A DNA stretch of 64,000 bases from Pocillopora verrucosa. Taxonomy: Eukaryota; Cnidaria; Anthozoa; Scleractinia; Pocilloporidae. Where the stretch lies: the NCBI RefSeq assembly GCF_036669915.1, contig NC_089323.1, positions 15,998,087 through 16,062,086 on the forward strand, written 5' to 3'. Under the pieces are notes generated by a model that saw nothing but the letters and a program-made list of their open reading frames with translations, ran no database searches and had not been told where the DNA came from. This document shows, one piece after another, positions 1 through 25,040 of this stretch. The first letter of the stretch is position 1. Each line of letters starts with the position of its first letter. The position numbers and the translations under genes are program-made.

Positions 1-2024
1 TATCAGTGTAAGCCGTTTAGAAAAATAAGTGCTATTAATAATTACGTTCAACACAGGGTGAGTGTATTTGTCTTAGTTCAACTGGTACCCCAGATCACGT
101 AATTGTAGAGAATTTCAGCCCTTGTTTACTAGTCACAGAATTGTCTAAGATAAAACGATATCCGATTCCATTTTAACGCAACAACTTTTTTAAACGAAGG
201 ATAGAAGAACTTTTCGAAGCACAAACAAACCATGAAGGGGCATCGATGCGTGAAATCGTGAAAGCAATAACGGATTTAATTTGAGGCTAATTTGAAGGTC
301 GGCTGTGTTTTGCAAAGTTTATCTCGGTTGTTTTTGAAGTGTCGTGTATAAGATACGGATCGAGTCCTTCTTGGTTTCCACACGGCCATAATTTTTCAAG
401 TTAAGAAACACTTTTGAGAATGCAAAACAGTCTAAGAGAGATTGTGGTTGCTATTTTATTTGGCTAGGTTATGTGTGCAGACCATAATTCAAAAAGGCAT
501 ATTTGAAAACACGTCATAAATATGAACCACTTAAATTCAGTTGAATTCTGTTTCTTTCATGTATTAATCGACCACTGTTTAAACCTCTCAAGAGACTGAG
601 ATCGTTTTCGAGGCCAGAAATTTGTATGATTCTTTTGCCTCAGTGTTTTTTCGATAAGCATCAGGAAAGCATTAGGAAACCCATGCATTACTCAGACGTC
701 AAAGAGATCTGTTTGAAAAGAGAGAAAAACAAATGTATATTTTTCCTTTCATGTGACGATGTAACACGGAAAAGATTTTTTAAGTTGAACTGATTTTAAG
801 TTATGTACGAAGGAACACATTTTGAAATGTAAAGGTGCAAGAGGTGCATGACCTAAATTCAGGAATTAAAAAGCGAGTCGTACACTGTTCGAACTGACTG
901 ATTTTAAATATGTTACGTGTAAAGGAACTTTTTAGTTCCCTGCATCAACTTATGAAGTAGCAATGGATAGAAGATGTAATCAGTGTTTGGCCTTTTGTAT
1001 ATATGGATGTTTATTCAAGCGGATGGCTTCACAAGGCGACTGCTTTTTCTTGCACCGTGGGTGGTCGATTATGAGAAAGTTGACCATCATACATTTTAAG
1101 TTGCCCCTCCCCACCCAGTGGTTATGGTGTTTGCTCTCGTTTACACGTGACTTGATTCACGTGACATACTCTTGCGTGTTGTTGGGTATCTGTTGTTTTC
1201 TTCAGTTCCTCAGATTGAAGTTTATTGTCTACTGAAAGTTTTCTTGTCGTTTCCTTTAGTTCCTAATAACGTTTATGGTCCTCTGAAAATTTTTGAGGGG
1301 CTTTATCTCGATATTCAAGACACAACTTTTACTGGGCAGGTAAACTGAGATTAAGCTCTAGCACAAACATCTATTTGCTCCGCTTGCAACATAAACGCCG
1401 CCTCTAAGTCTACGATGTTATCCATGCATAATGCCTTCATTTGTTTTTCTCTTAGATGAGAATTACAGACTATCGATCGTTTTGTTCCAAAGCATGTAAT
1501 ACGATTATATTAGGTGAGGCTTAATATAGGTCGGGTTCCGACGTTTCATCAGTGTAGGATGTCAATAAGAGAAGCCCAAGGCGCGCCATCTCGGTACAAC
1601 AAGAGGTATTTGATATATGAAATCCGGCAGATAGGAAATTAAACTGCAAATACTTCTAAGTAGTAAAGAAAGGGGTTTCTCAATTTGTAATAAGTTCTTG
1701 ATTAACTGAAAAAGCTACGTAAAGGGTTTGGTAAAAATAGCAGAAGTTAAAACCAGGGAAGGGTGGTGTAGAAAGATATTTTCAATAGACGTTGTTAGCT
1801 AGGTTCTCGATGAAATTCAAAAACTTTTCAAGCTTTGTTGGGAATGTATCCGTCGTCAGACTTTGAAACTGTTTTTCTTTCTTTTTTTTAGAATGTAAAA
1901 GCCGGTCAAGGTTTCGTTTTTCCACTAATTAAATATTGGGCAATTTGTCAGTATTAACTCAATTTTGTCGGTCGGCCTTTTCCTTTCAAAGGAATAACAA
2001 ACTATTTTTGGACCAAAAGTTTAC

Positions 2025-2095
2025 CCGTGGTTGGATTCAGTTGGTAAGAGCATAATACAGGTATTAAGGGTCATGAGGTGTAATCTCTGGCATGA
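2025..2095 (+). repeat. tRNA-derived SINE head or tRNA relic (tentative)
   Basis: The segment contains TCAGTTGGTAAGAGCAT, a good match to the D-arm/A-box of many tRNAs, followed about 25 bases later by GGTCATGAGGTGTAATCTC, a degenerate B-box/T-arm. The anticodon arm does not fold properly and the acceptor ends do not pair, so this is not a functional tRNA. It fits the head of a tRNA-derived SINE or an old tRNA pseudogene. Confidence 0.4.
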
Positions 2096-4374
2096 TAAAA
2101 CTGAACTTTCATTTTTTTTTCGTCTTGTTTTTTTTTTTTAATTTTCACTTGCAATTAATGGTGGTTGCCAATAATACTTTTGATGAAAAATATTTTTTTC
2201 CTCTTTCTTACTATCATTCCTCTTCACTTCTTCAGGTGCTTTTTGGGTATTGCTAAGGTTTTTATTTATTGCCTTGGGGTCACTGATATGATTCACATAA
2301 TTATAATCTTGTAGTTCCACCTTTGTAATCTACCTTTTTGAAAAACTTAGTTTGATCTAAAAATACAGAACATGAAACGTGTGGAGAGCAATGGAGGTCA
2401 CTATTTTAGGTCAGTGAAAACCACTTCGAAAGCTTTTGCAATTGGCTTTAAGTGTTACATATCAGCTTAGTTTTAAGTCATTTTTCACTTTTAATTAGAA
2501 GCCAGGATCAGTTAGTAATACTTCATAAGTTAGTTAGCACCTGTTTGCTTGAGACATGAGTTCAACTCGACGCGTAAGAGTATTTATTCGTTATGACTAA
2601 ACATGTCGAGTTCAAAAAACGGATCATTGTGGGGTGTTACGTTGGGATACACTTCACATAAACCGACGTGCGTGAGATGGGCCATTGAATTCTTAAAGCT
2701 TTCTCTCCTCGGAGTGTCCAAGCATGAATTTCCTCTTACAATATCCATATATTTCCAGAAGGAGAGGTGATAATTCTCAAATTTAAAAAATGAAATGTCT
2801 TTTAGAAATGTCTTGCCGACAATGTGGAGGATTGATGGAAGGGATGGAGTTGAAGAAAACCATCAGTGAAAATGAATTACCTAGACCATCTGAGGTATAA
2901 CAAACATTACCCAACCATTTCGCCATTGTATACATATATAGTGAGGGCTTTTTTATTAGTAAGGGACTTTGTCACGGAAGATCGAGTCACTTCCAGTGTC
3001 AGAAAGAATTGCCCTCAAAGGAAGTTAACCCTCTTAATCCCAAGATCTTAATATCACTTTGCTGCATTGCCTATCACTTCAGTTTATAACTATGCATTTC
3101 TTGCAAATTAGCTCTAAGACTTTTATTTTAAATAAAAAAATATCGTCTAATTCATATTCTTTCTTCTTATCAATTTACTGCTTGAAAATGTTCCAATTAA
3201 CAAGAAATGGATAGATTTCTTTTTCTCTTAATCCTGGGAATGATATATAACGAAAGAGAATGAAGATTGTAGAGGATGAAGACGATTTATGCGGATTGAA
3301 CTAGATGAGGTTTTAGAATTTAGGCCAGAATACTCAAGATAGACAAACCATCTCATAACAAAAATCGAAATAAAACAAAAACAGACCAAAACTTTACAAG
3401 TGTACCTTCACAAAAACAGCAAACTTTGTGTTGACACAAACACCAGCAGTCTCTTCTACCAATAAACTTTTTTTCAGGTTGGTTTTTTCCCTCACCGCTT
3501 GTAGATCAGTAAACTACCAGCCTACTTCTAAGTTATCTCCGAAAGAAATCCACATGTGTGATTATGATAGAGAGAAGCATTATTTACACCTTTAGTTCGT
3601 ATGGCATTTGTGGGCGAATTATGACGCAGCTCTCATGGGTTCCAACATCTTTCAGCGGTCTCAGAAGATCGACAAGTCTCCAGAAAATCCTATTCGATGT
3701 AATTAAGATGAAACTGTGTATACTGGCAAAAATTCAACAAAATGTTCGAAATTTTATTTGATAGAGGTCAGGTCATTGTGAATCCTCGAGGCATCTAGCT
3801 AAGGCACGCTTTTAGCAAAACCATTTTGGACTTTGCCATTTTGTCGAAAGGAAAATCATTAGAGTTGAGCCTTTTCTTACTTCAGAACTTAACGGCTGAA
3901 GAAGGTTTCAGGTGATACAATATCATATTTAATTTAATGTTAGGAATGATTCTGTAGACAAACCTAGTTTTCAATGAAAAAATAAGAAATTTCTCGATAA
4001 TACCTCAAATCATACCGCCACGTAACTCTGAAATATCGTTTTGATTTTGCCTCTTACTAGTCATGATGCTATATTAAGTGTTCTGTAAACAACGTCTTTG
4101 TTAATGTGCAGATAACATATCATTTATTTACTAAACCCCCCTTGATTTTGGAGACCGTCTGTCTGACTTTACTCCGATATATGTGTATCAGGAAAGTCTA
4201 TTTCGCTCAGTGGGTTATCCAAGGAAACCGAAATATTAACCTTTAGCCCGCAAATCATTTGTCAGATTATCATACAAAAATAGAAGCTAACATGTCAACT
4301 GATAAAATTAAAGATAATAAGGATAATGATGATCGTAAATGAAGGACGTACAGCGTTAGAGATCTCCCAACCGA

Positions 4375-4505
4375 GTGCACTATATAGGCAACTATCTTCC
4401 AATCGCTCTGACGAAGGGCTAACGCTCGAAACGTCAGCTTCTTTATCCTTTACGGTGGCTAATTTACGTTTTCAACCCAGTTGTTAACACTAAATTACCT
4501 GCTAT
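4375..4505 (+). repeat. Repeat copy with hammerhead-ribozyme-like core
   Basis: Positions 4407-4438 read CTGACGA, a short stem-loop (GGGC, loop TAAC, GCTC), GAAAC and then GTC. This is the order of conserved blocks in a type I hammerhead ribozyme (CUGANGA, stem II, GAAA, stem III, NUH). Stem III would be only the self-complementary ACGT, and one A is unpaired before stem II. The flank from 4452 (ACGGTGGCTAATTTACG) is shared with copies near 20615 and 55033, so this is a dispersed family. Ribozyme activity is inference. Confidence 0.5.
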
Positions 4506-4924
4506 CTTCCGTTTGTGTTTGTTTTCTTTGTAGCTGAGTTATCAGCTGAAGTAAAAAGGTTCCAGTTCCAAAGTAAACAGGAAATATTTCACTGCTCTCC
4601 TTAAAACATAGAGTCTTTTATCATTTCTATCATCAGGTGGTGCTGTTGTCATCCTTCGTCATTTTGAAAAAGGAAGGCAACGAGATTTCCATGACAGCCA
4701 TGTAATTTCATGCATCGAGGCTGATACTAAAACGATAGATTACTGTGAACTAGAATGGCATAGTAAACCGGGAAAGAAGAATGGTTTGCCCACGCGAAGT
4801 AATATTCAATAAAACCCTCTTACTCAGACAGACTACCAAATCTCCTTTCTAGAATTTTCAAGGAATGGCGATGTTATGGTTCTTCTATCTTGTCAAATTC
4901 TTACTAACTAAATTGTCTTGAGAT

Positions 4925-5245
4925 TATAATTTGCAATTCACTATAATCTTCTCCATTCTCGTTCCTCCTTGGTATACCATAACCTCTTTTGTTGTTTTCC
5001 ATCTTATCGAAGTAATCTTTTGTATTCATTTACAATCCATGTCAGTCTTTTTTAACCTCAACTAACCTTTTTCCTTTTTGATATATCACTGCCTCTTTTG
5101 TGTTTTTCTGTCTCACCGAACTAATCTTTTGTAATCATTTCATTCCAATCAAGACAATCTTCTTCACCTTGAGAAATCCCTTTTTCTTCTTGCTCTACCA
5201 TTTTCTATTTTGTGTTTTCTTTCTCACCGAACCGATATTTTGTAA
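4925..5245. repeat. Degenerate ~110-bp tandem repeat, three units
   Basis: Three diverged units start near 4982, 5092 and 5203. Each contains a version of CCTCTTTTGTGTTTTTC followed by TCTCACCGAACTAATCTTTTG. They are pyrimidine-rich on this strand and have no open frame in common. Confidence 0.55.
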
Positions 5246-6140
5246 CTTCCTTTAAGTCTCAGCGTTAAAAAATTTATGAAAGTTATCGTGTTATACCTCG
5301 CAAGTAGGCAACGAATCGAAATTTCGCAATTTTGGTGAAAGCAACCCTTTCTAGAGATTTCCGTTAAAAATGGCCAATGTTATTCCCTATTAAATCATTT
5401 CCTGGGTCTGACAAAACACTCGATTACTCTTTCCTGCTATGCTATTAGCTTTTAAGGCTGTAGAATACTAAGACTATCAAAGAGAGATAAGCAGAGGGCT
5501 AAGATTTCTAAATTGGCAAATCCTTTACCTCAAGGACTTGTTTTATCTTAATTGTGTTGTGATTGGAAGGTCTGCCAACTCCTATCTTAATGAAGTGATA
5601 TCTCTATCCTATATTGAATAAGAAGGAAACAGAGAATTATTCTATAATCTTATTTGGCCCGTGGCTAGATTGCCCCCATTGAAGACCTCGGATATGACAT
5701 AAAGCTTGGCCTTGTTTTCTCATAATCTGGTATCTAGTTTTTTCCATCTGTTAGATGGAAAATTTCTAATTTCTAATTTCATTTGAAATTTCCTTGTAAA
5801 CCTACAGGCACAGCTTTTTGTTATATCAAGGAAACACTCCGCTATGTTTATATTCTCCATTTTGTTTTTTATACAATACAGACAAGGAGAATTATAAAAT
5901 AATTCAAATAGTACGCGCGCTCTGATTGGCCATAAAACCATTTTACATGAGCGTATGTAAACACGGTTTTCGTTCCTTTTTCATTAGTTATTTTATAAAA
6001 GAAACCATTGCTGCTTCGCGTCGTGGTTTCCTACGCTTATCTCGTGTTCTCCCAACCTCCCGCGTGTTTAGATCAGGCTATGTAAACACGGAAACCATTT
6101 TACATTTCTTCATTTGTTTACGAATCAAGACCTCTCGTTG

Positions 6141-6232
6141 GTGATCATTTCTTTTATTATCATGACCGTTATGTTTGATTCAGCAGCGATACTGTAAGGA
6201 GAAATCAGATGCTAATCACTCGAAGGGCGTTG
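6141..6232 (+). repeat. Partial copy of the ~200-bp AACCCTTT repeat family
   Basis: Only the right half of the family is present: TGATCATTTCTTTTATT, then GTAAGGAGAAATCAGATGC and AATCACTC. The full family is described at 59984-60189. Confidence 0.5.
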
Positions 6233-7004
6233 GTCTTTTTTGTACTACCCATATTAACGAATCCCATAATTGCTTTTAATATACCATTTTGAAACAAGCT
6301 AATTCAACCCACGAAGTGTGATAAAACAGGTTTTGAACTAAAGGTCATCACTGCACAGTCAATGACGATGAATGCGAAGTTACACTGGAGTACGTGTTAG
6401 TGGGATCGGAACAGAAAATAAACGTTGAAGTGTCTGCACAGGCAAATGAACGGGCTTATCGCAAAGCTTCGGTGTAACTGGGTTGCCTTGTTATGAACAA
6501 AATTTAATCTTTATTTTTGGGCAAAATGAAGAAACGAAAAAACAACGGAAAACGACCTTTGGTAGGTTTCTACTTAAAGAACTCATTAACGTTTTTGGCA
6601 TGGAAAATGTTAGACGCATTAAGAAAAGCTAACACGATTTGAACTTCGCTCAGTTGAGATGGCGATGTTCGACTCGACAAGCTAAAATATTCAATTAACA
6701 AATAATTGAATAAACACTAGATTGGTTAACCAAACTATCATATTCTTTAAGTACTATTGAGTAATTTCCTTCATGGATGGGTGAACGCGAAGAGAAAACG
6801 AAAGAATTCTTCAACTTACCCAGAAAGAGAGGTGATGACTCGCTTCGTAGCGTCCTTGTTTGCCTTTGGTGGTGAAATGGCTTAAGTAGCTTCTCTAGTG
6901 GGATTTTTCATCTCAAGAAGCTTTAATCGGCTGCTGTTCCGGCGCCGAGAGATCATCGTCACGAGACACTTGTCGCCTCGCTCAGTACGCTTATGGGAAC
7001 CTAG

Positions 7005-7122
7005 CCCATTAACACGACAGCGCGATTTGTCATCCAACGCCCTTAGCATAAAAACAGCAGGCCCCACACCCATTGACACGGCAGCGCGATTGGTCAACCA
7101 ATGCCTTTAGCATGAGAACAGC
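7005..7122. repeat. Tandem duplication, 64-bp period
   Basis: Two copies (7005-7058 and 7069-7122) start CCCATTAACACGACAGCGCG and CCCATTGACACGGCAGCGCG and stay alignable to AACAGCA. About ten differences over 54 bases indicate an old local duplication. Short open frames cross it on both strands, but they follow from the duplication and are not supported as genes. Confidence 0.6.
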
Positions 7123-8680
7123 AATGATCAACTTAAATTTTTTGTCAAGCATGATGTTGAGAACGTCTTAAATTAATTGAAATTCAGCCTCCTGAATACC
7201 TTTTAGCCACTGGATAACATTTGGAAAGGTTTTTCCTTTGTGAGATTCATGCGTTCATGTTTGCGCAGTATGATCCAATTGTGCTAATCTAAGCTTACAT
7301 ACTACGCCTTAGTAATCCGTTAAGTAAATGATACTGTTTACTTCTCTTTTGCCTAAAATTGTAATTCTTGAATTTACCTCCAGCAGAGAAGGCAAAACAC
7401 CTTTCACCATCATTTTTTTCCACTTTTTACTCAACGAAGCCGGGAGTTCAGCGTAACCGGATTTACGCTGTTTTCAGTCATATAATTCAAGGATTATTAC
7501 GCTTTCCGTTAATGGCCCCGCTGGTTGTGCGAAACCTCCTCTTGATGGAGGCAGACAACTGGTCTCCAGATTGCGAAGGAACTTTCCAAGCGACACATTT
7601 CTGTTGGCCAGGGTCGTTTAAGAGTTCAGTGTAGTTGGGGTGGAAATGCCCATGCCCCCACAGTCTCTGCATCGATTTTCCTCACCCAGCCACCCCCATT
7701 CCGTGCGTCTCTTTCCGAAGTAAGGCTTTTTATAGCTTGAGTAGTCTCTTTCATCATTAGAAGTTTTTTTTTTTTTGATGTCACGAAACCCTCCCCATGA
7801 TATCCTGTAGAGTAGCTACTAATGAGGCAAGCATATGAGAAGTTATTGACGATAAATTGTGGCAGTGCTTAGTCTAGAATTGTAGTAGTAGCATTCGTCA
7901 TACAACACCAGTCCTTACTAGTTATTGGTCGTTTTTAAAATAAGCGACTGGTTTCTTGTGATGTTTCTCGGATTTATAGGAAATTTAGACTACATAAACA
8001 CTAACGAGCCAAAATTTTTCGAAGTAACTTCCTAGATTAGTTTAGAAAATATTTCAGGTGAGTGACATGATATCCTGTTAGTGTATTTGACCTGATAATT
8101 TCGTTCAACTGGAACTCTAGATATGGTGCCAGAAACAGGACAATTATACAGTTCCTAGTCTCATGCTTGTATTCACTCAAGAATCATAGATCACCAGTCG
8201 TATAAGAAACTCGTTCCGACAAGTTAGGGAGAAAAACACCCATAAATTACTTTGTTTTTATGCTTTTTGCCCATTTTTGTCAGAAATGTTTAAATTGTTA
8301 ACGATATTAACAATTTAGATTCAGGGATGATATATTACTTTGCTATTCTACTTTACGCCCATTTTTTATATAGATGTGTAAACTATTGACAATATCAACA
8401 CGGCTTGAAGTTGAAAATTATGTTGTTTGAAAATTTTGTTTAAATAATGCTGCTTTTGATCGGAGGTTTATTGCCGAGTAGGAAAATTTAAGTCCCTCAT
8501 TTCACATTTTTCCAGTCCTCTCACGGTTAATTTACTTCGTTGCTTTGGGACTGGTACATAGTAAATTGATAATCTGCGCGTTAGCTTAACATGGCGCCGT
8601 TTTCGAATCTCAAGTGTCGTGTCACTGTTTCTTCATGTTTCCATGATAAGCTCTAACCGAGTTTTTAGACATTTAGAGCC

Positions 8681-21452
<12,772 letters not shown>

Positions 21453-22178
21453 CTGGTGGATTAGCACAATTTTAATAATGAAATTGGATTTGAAAGTCAC
21501 TGGACATGATCAGACCTCCATGGCAAAGTTCTAGTAACTTATCTGAAGCCTTGTTTTAAAATCAAAATTTAAAAATTAGAGAAGCATGTTCTGGTGCCCT
21601 AACCAGTCCAATTTGTTCCTTCAGCTGATAGTTTTACTATAATTTAATTTCGAAACTTTTTAAACCCCCATCTTGAATAAAGATAGGACATCTTTACAGG
21701 CTTGTTTAGTTACCAAGACTTTATAGAAAAGGTCCTCTGGTACCCAACAGTATTTGCCATGATTCAACCAAAATCATCATTCAACCACATGTCTCAGTAA
21801 ATTTTTCACAAGAGGCTGCCAAGGGTTGAAAAGGCAGCTGTGACCTTGAAAAAGTCCATACTCATAGCTCACATCCAAACCTCTTACACCACACCTAACA
21901 CAATCAGTTTGCAGTGAATGTTTTTAATGTTTTCATGCAATGAGGAAACTCTACAGTAGACTTCTAAATATGGGCTCACCGTTCTAAAATGTTGCACATG
22001 TTGATTTAAAATAATGTATTATCTAAATGTTTGCCCTAATTATTCATTCAATTTTTATTCTCAGCAGAGAAAAATGGCAGTGAAAATATGTATAGTATAT
22101 TTTTTAAATAATTAGATATTAGCATTATGAATAAATGGATCTAGAACATAGCCATTTATAAAAGATGATTGATTAATG
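21453..22178. other. Convergent 3' region between RAD54L and ALKBH7
   Basis: The two genes end facing each other, 726 bases apart. An AATAAA at 21676-21681 is a plausible RAD54L poly(A) signal about 225 bases after the stop. A TTTATT at about 22055 (AATAAA on the minus strand) could serve ALKBH7. Nothing else recognisable is here. Confidence 0.6.
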
Positions 22179-24921
22179 CTAGGGTTGACATCTGAGGACT
22201 AATGATATTCTTCTGTCTCTAGGCACAGTCTTTTCTCTCCAAACAGATTCTTCTTCTTTCAATATTTCATGGGTAAATTCATACCTTACAGCATCTCTAA
22301 TTGAATGAAAGAAAAATGTTTTACTCATTTTCCATAAGTGTCTCTTACTTACAATGCTCCTAATAGAAAGTGTTTTCCAATAAGTCTATCTTACCTAGAC
22401 CTGTTGAGTAAATAGCAGTGTGGAGTAGAGGAAAAGCATTTCTGGTTGTAAGCTTCTAACCATTGGATTTTATGATCAACATATTACCTTAATGCTGAAA
22501 CTCACATGAAGCATCACTTAACATATCCCTGGTGTAATATAGTTATGCTAAAACAAACCAGCACCTCACAAAATTATTGGGATATTGTATCATTCATGTT
22601 TTATTTTTAACTATTATGCTTATGGCATTGCATGCACATACCTTATGATATAGAGTGATCTTGGCTGGAGAAGGGTATCAACTTTGACATTGCAAAGCTT
22701 GTCATGTTTAAATCTCATAACTGAAGGTGACAGTAGACTAAGGCCAGATATTATTGCTCCACAAAACTGAAAAGACAAAATTCATGATGTTTCACTTCTT
22801 TGCCTCCTCAAATAAGCTTCTTTTTAAAACCATTTACTTGACAGTTACACTCCACAAAACAAGGTTTTCATCCAAACTATAGTTCCTTATATAAAATTGT
22901 GTGTGTGTGTGTGTTCATGCATTTTTGCATACTTATTTTAAAGTACTAAGAGATGTCAGACTTAAAATGCAAAGGTTTAAAAGTAGTACTATACTAAGTT
23001 TAATAGTAACTGGAACATTTACTAATTTTGATTTATTTTGTTTTCAAGCAAATATTTTAAGAAGCCATCTGTTACCTTAATGCTGTCAATGTGGGGTTTA
23101 ATGTACCTGAAACAAAATAAGATATTAAAATACATGTAATTTTAGTAATTTAAACCTTGCTAAGAGACAGCTTGCAACCAAATGTTGCAAACAGAATGAC
23201 TGAAATAAGGTTTAGTACTGGTACTTTTTTTCAAACAATGAGCAGTATTTTTATTTGAACAGTATAACTGTACAGGAGCCTAAAGCACCTAATACACTTA
23301 ATCCTTTACATTCTTTACTATTCTTCATACAGTTCTTCGTACATTTCCTAAGATGCTGACAAGGAAAATGTGTGTAAAAATGATCAACTTCTTCAGTTGG
23401 TGATCATTTCCTTAATTCCTAGGACCTTAGTATGTGATTCAGGGGTGATAATGTAGAGAGAAATTTGATGCTAGTCACTCTAGTGATCAAAGGGTTTAGT
23501 GTTCAACAGCATTGGACATTGTAGAACTATTATCCATTGTTGACAACTACGCATATGAAAATAACACACATGGATCTTAATAGGAACTGTCATGTGCACA
23601 GCTCAATGTTCAACCAAAAACAATCCCTGTAAAACAATCCTTGTACAGTTTGTCTCCAGCCTGAAAAATTTTGTTATGGGTTTAGTTCATTCACATGTAT
23701 AAGGAGTTATTTACCATTTAACCATGTAATTCACAGTATCTGATCATTAATTCTCCCCTGGCTGCTACACATTTCCTTGTAAATTAGGTACAAGCATTTG
23801 GTATAAGATCAAGATAACAACCTCTACCTGAAAATTTTGATTACAGTTTAAAGGGAAAAGTTAAATGTTAGTCAAGTCTGGGACATAAAGCGTAGCAGTT
23901 ACAATCATGTAATTACCAAAGTGGAGGTAAAGATGCAGTGCCTTCATTTACACTTAGGAGGATAATTGTTTGAGATTATAGAAAATAAGCTAGGAGTCTG
24001 AAAAAGTACTTTATTTCTTACATTTTAATCACTTCTGGGAGTTAAAGAATTAATAATCATTTGGTTGCTTTAACATACCCGTTTTTAGCTAGATCTAATG
24101 CATGAACATGGGGCAAGAGTTCCATGCCAGGCCTGAATGCAACATCTCGAATTCTCTGGAAAACTGACAAACACTCTTGACTCCATCTTGACTTTTCTGT
24201 TTCTCTATACCCATGTATTGCCTGCAAGAATTAAAGATTCCATGATGAAATAGTCCTCAATCATTGGGTTGCACTTGAATTATTTGCTTAAGCTACAGGT
24301 GGACACAAAGTTGAACTGGGTTAATGTAAGAATACTATGTAACTTTATCTTTGCCTGTTAAAAAATTATGTGGGAAAATTTCAATATTTTTTTCTTTGCT
24401 AACCTGAGCTGAAGACCTCAGATCAGATCTCAATGTGATCCGATGAATTTTTTATTAAAAAATAACGTAACCAAATTCTGACAGAAAGGGGACCCGAAAA
24501 TATGTTACTAGAGTTCTGTAAAGTTGTAAACAATATCGTTACACGTAAATTAAACAGATCGCACTATCACTATTTATTCCATAATGTTACTAGCGGTAAT
24601 GACACTTACATTGTCCCAGTGATCATATTGATACTTTTGTCTCTTCAAATATGGTTCGATTTCCTTCAACAGTAAAGTTTGCTCTTTTTCGGAAATAAAA
24701 TTTCCACAAACTTCTAAATTACCGACAACTAAATCTTGCACTGTCTCCAACTCTTCGGTACTACACCCATCAGTAACAAAACAGATCCTGTTCTCTTCGT
24801 TCAGATTAGTGGCTGTACTCGAGAGATATCTCGTGGAATATCTGAAAAATTTTTCATTAATGGAAGAAGAACGGGATGAAAATAGTGACTTACACAAATT
24901 CAATACCTTCTTGTCCGCCAT
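22179..24921 (-). CDS. ALKBH7: ALKBH7-like mitochondrial 2-oxoglutarate/Fe(II) dioxygenase, complete, 5 exons
   Basis: ALKBH7 is the mitochondrial AlkB homologue linked in mammals to programmed necrosis, fatty-acid metabolism and mitochondrial RNA demethylation. Exons on the minus strand: 24610-24921, 24079-24221, 23076-23106, 22642-22766, 22179-22296. GT-AG junctions and phases join into 242 aa (human 221). Diagnostic stretches: LLLKEIEPYL, YQYDHWDN, AIHGYRETEKSRW, GYIKPHIDSIKFCGA, GLSLLSPSVMR and YEFTHEIL. The metal triad is H157, D159 and H213, and the late RDRRIS supplies the usual 2-oxoglutarate-binding arginine. I chose the start at 24921 because the next residues (MADKK, then Ser/Arg-rich SLFSSRSSS, RYSTRYLSS) look like a mitochondrial presequence. 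An in-frame ATG at 25053 would add 44 residues and overlap the start codon of the divergent neighbour. Confidence 0.95.
22899..22914. repeat. Short GT microsatellite
   Basis: Seven to eight GT units lie in an ALKBH7 intron. Confidence 0.8.
23300..23498 (+). repeat. ~200-bp AACCCTTT-type element, copy in ALKBH7 intron
   Basis: Diverged copy starting AATCCTTTACATTCTTTACT, with TTGGTGATCATTTCCTTAATT and GATGCTAGTCACTC, ending AAAGGGTTT. Confidence 0.6.
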
Positions 24922-25040
24922 ATTGGTTTCTGCAGTAACCGCTGATGTTTGAGACCGAAGTGCATCTGAATCAGTCACATGACTCTCTGCCATATAAAGT
25001 AGCCGTTTCGCGGGAAGAAAGACCGCGGGAGTTTTTAAAG
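24922..25040. promoter_or_regulatory. Divergent promoter shared by ALKBH7 and the CCCH/LRR gene
   Basis: Only 119 bases separate the two chosen start codons, which point away from each other, so both 5' leaders and core promoters must lie in or overlap this segment. It has no TATA box that I can see and contains the GC-rich stretch TTCGCGGGAAGAAAGACCGCG (split here: TTCGCGGGAA at about 25007, GACCGCGGGA at 25021). TTCGCGGGAA resembles an E2F-type site; that reading is tentative. Confidence 0.55.

Larger units (their letters stand above)
1..8680. other. Upstream region without a recognisable gene
   Basis: This stretch precedes RAD54L. All open frames are short (under 95 codons), none has a recognisable domain or a convincing chain of splice sites, and I do not call any. 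It holds a tRNA-like repeat near 2030, a repeat with a hammerhead-like core near 4400, a degenerate ~110-bp tandem repeat near 5000, a coral-type repeat around 5920-6150 (the motif ATGTAAACACGG occurs twice) and a 64-bp-period duplication near 7005. The RAD54L promoter should lie in the last few hundred bases. I see no clear TATA box there. Confidence 0.6.

Noticed and set aside
7368-7634. 88-codon open frame upstream of RAD54L
   Set aside because: No recognisable domain, no splice partners and an overlapping open frame on the other strand.
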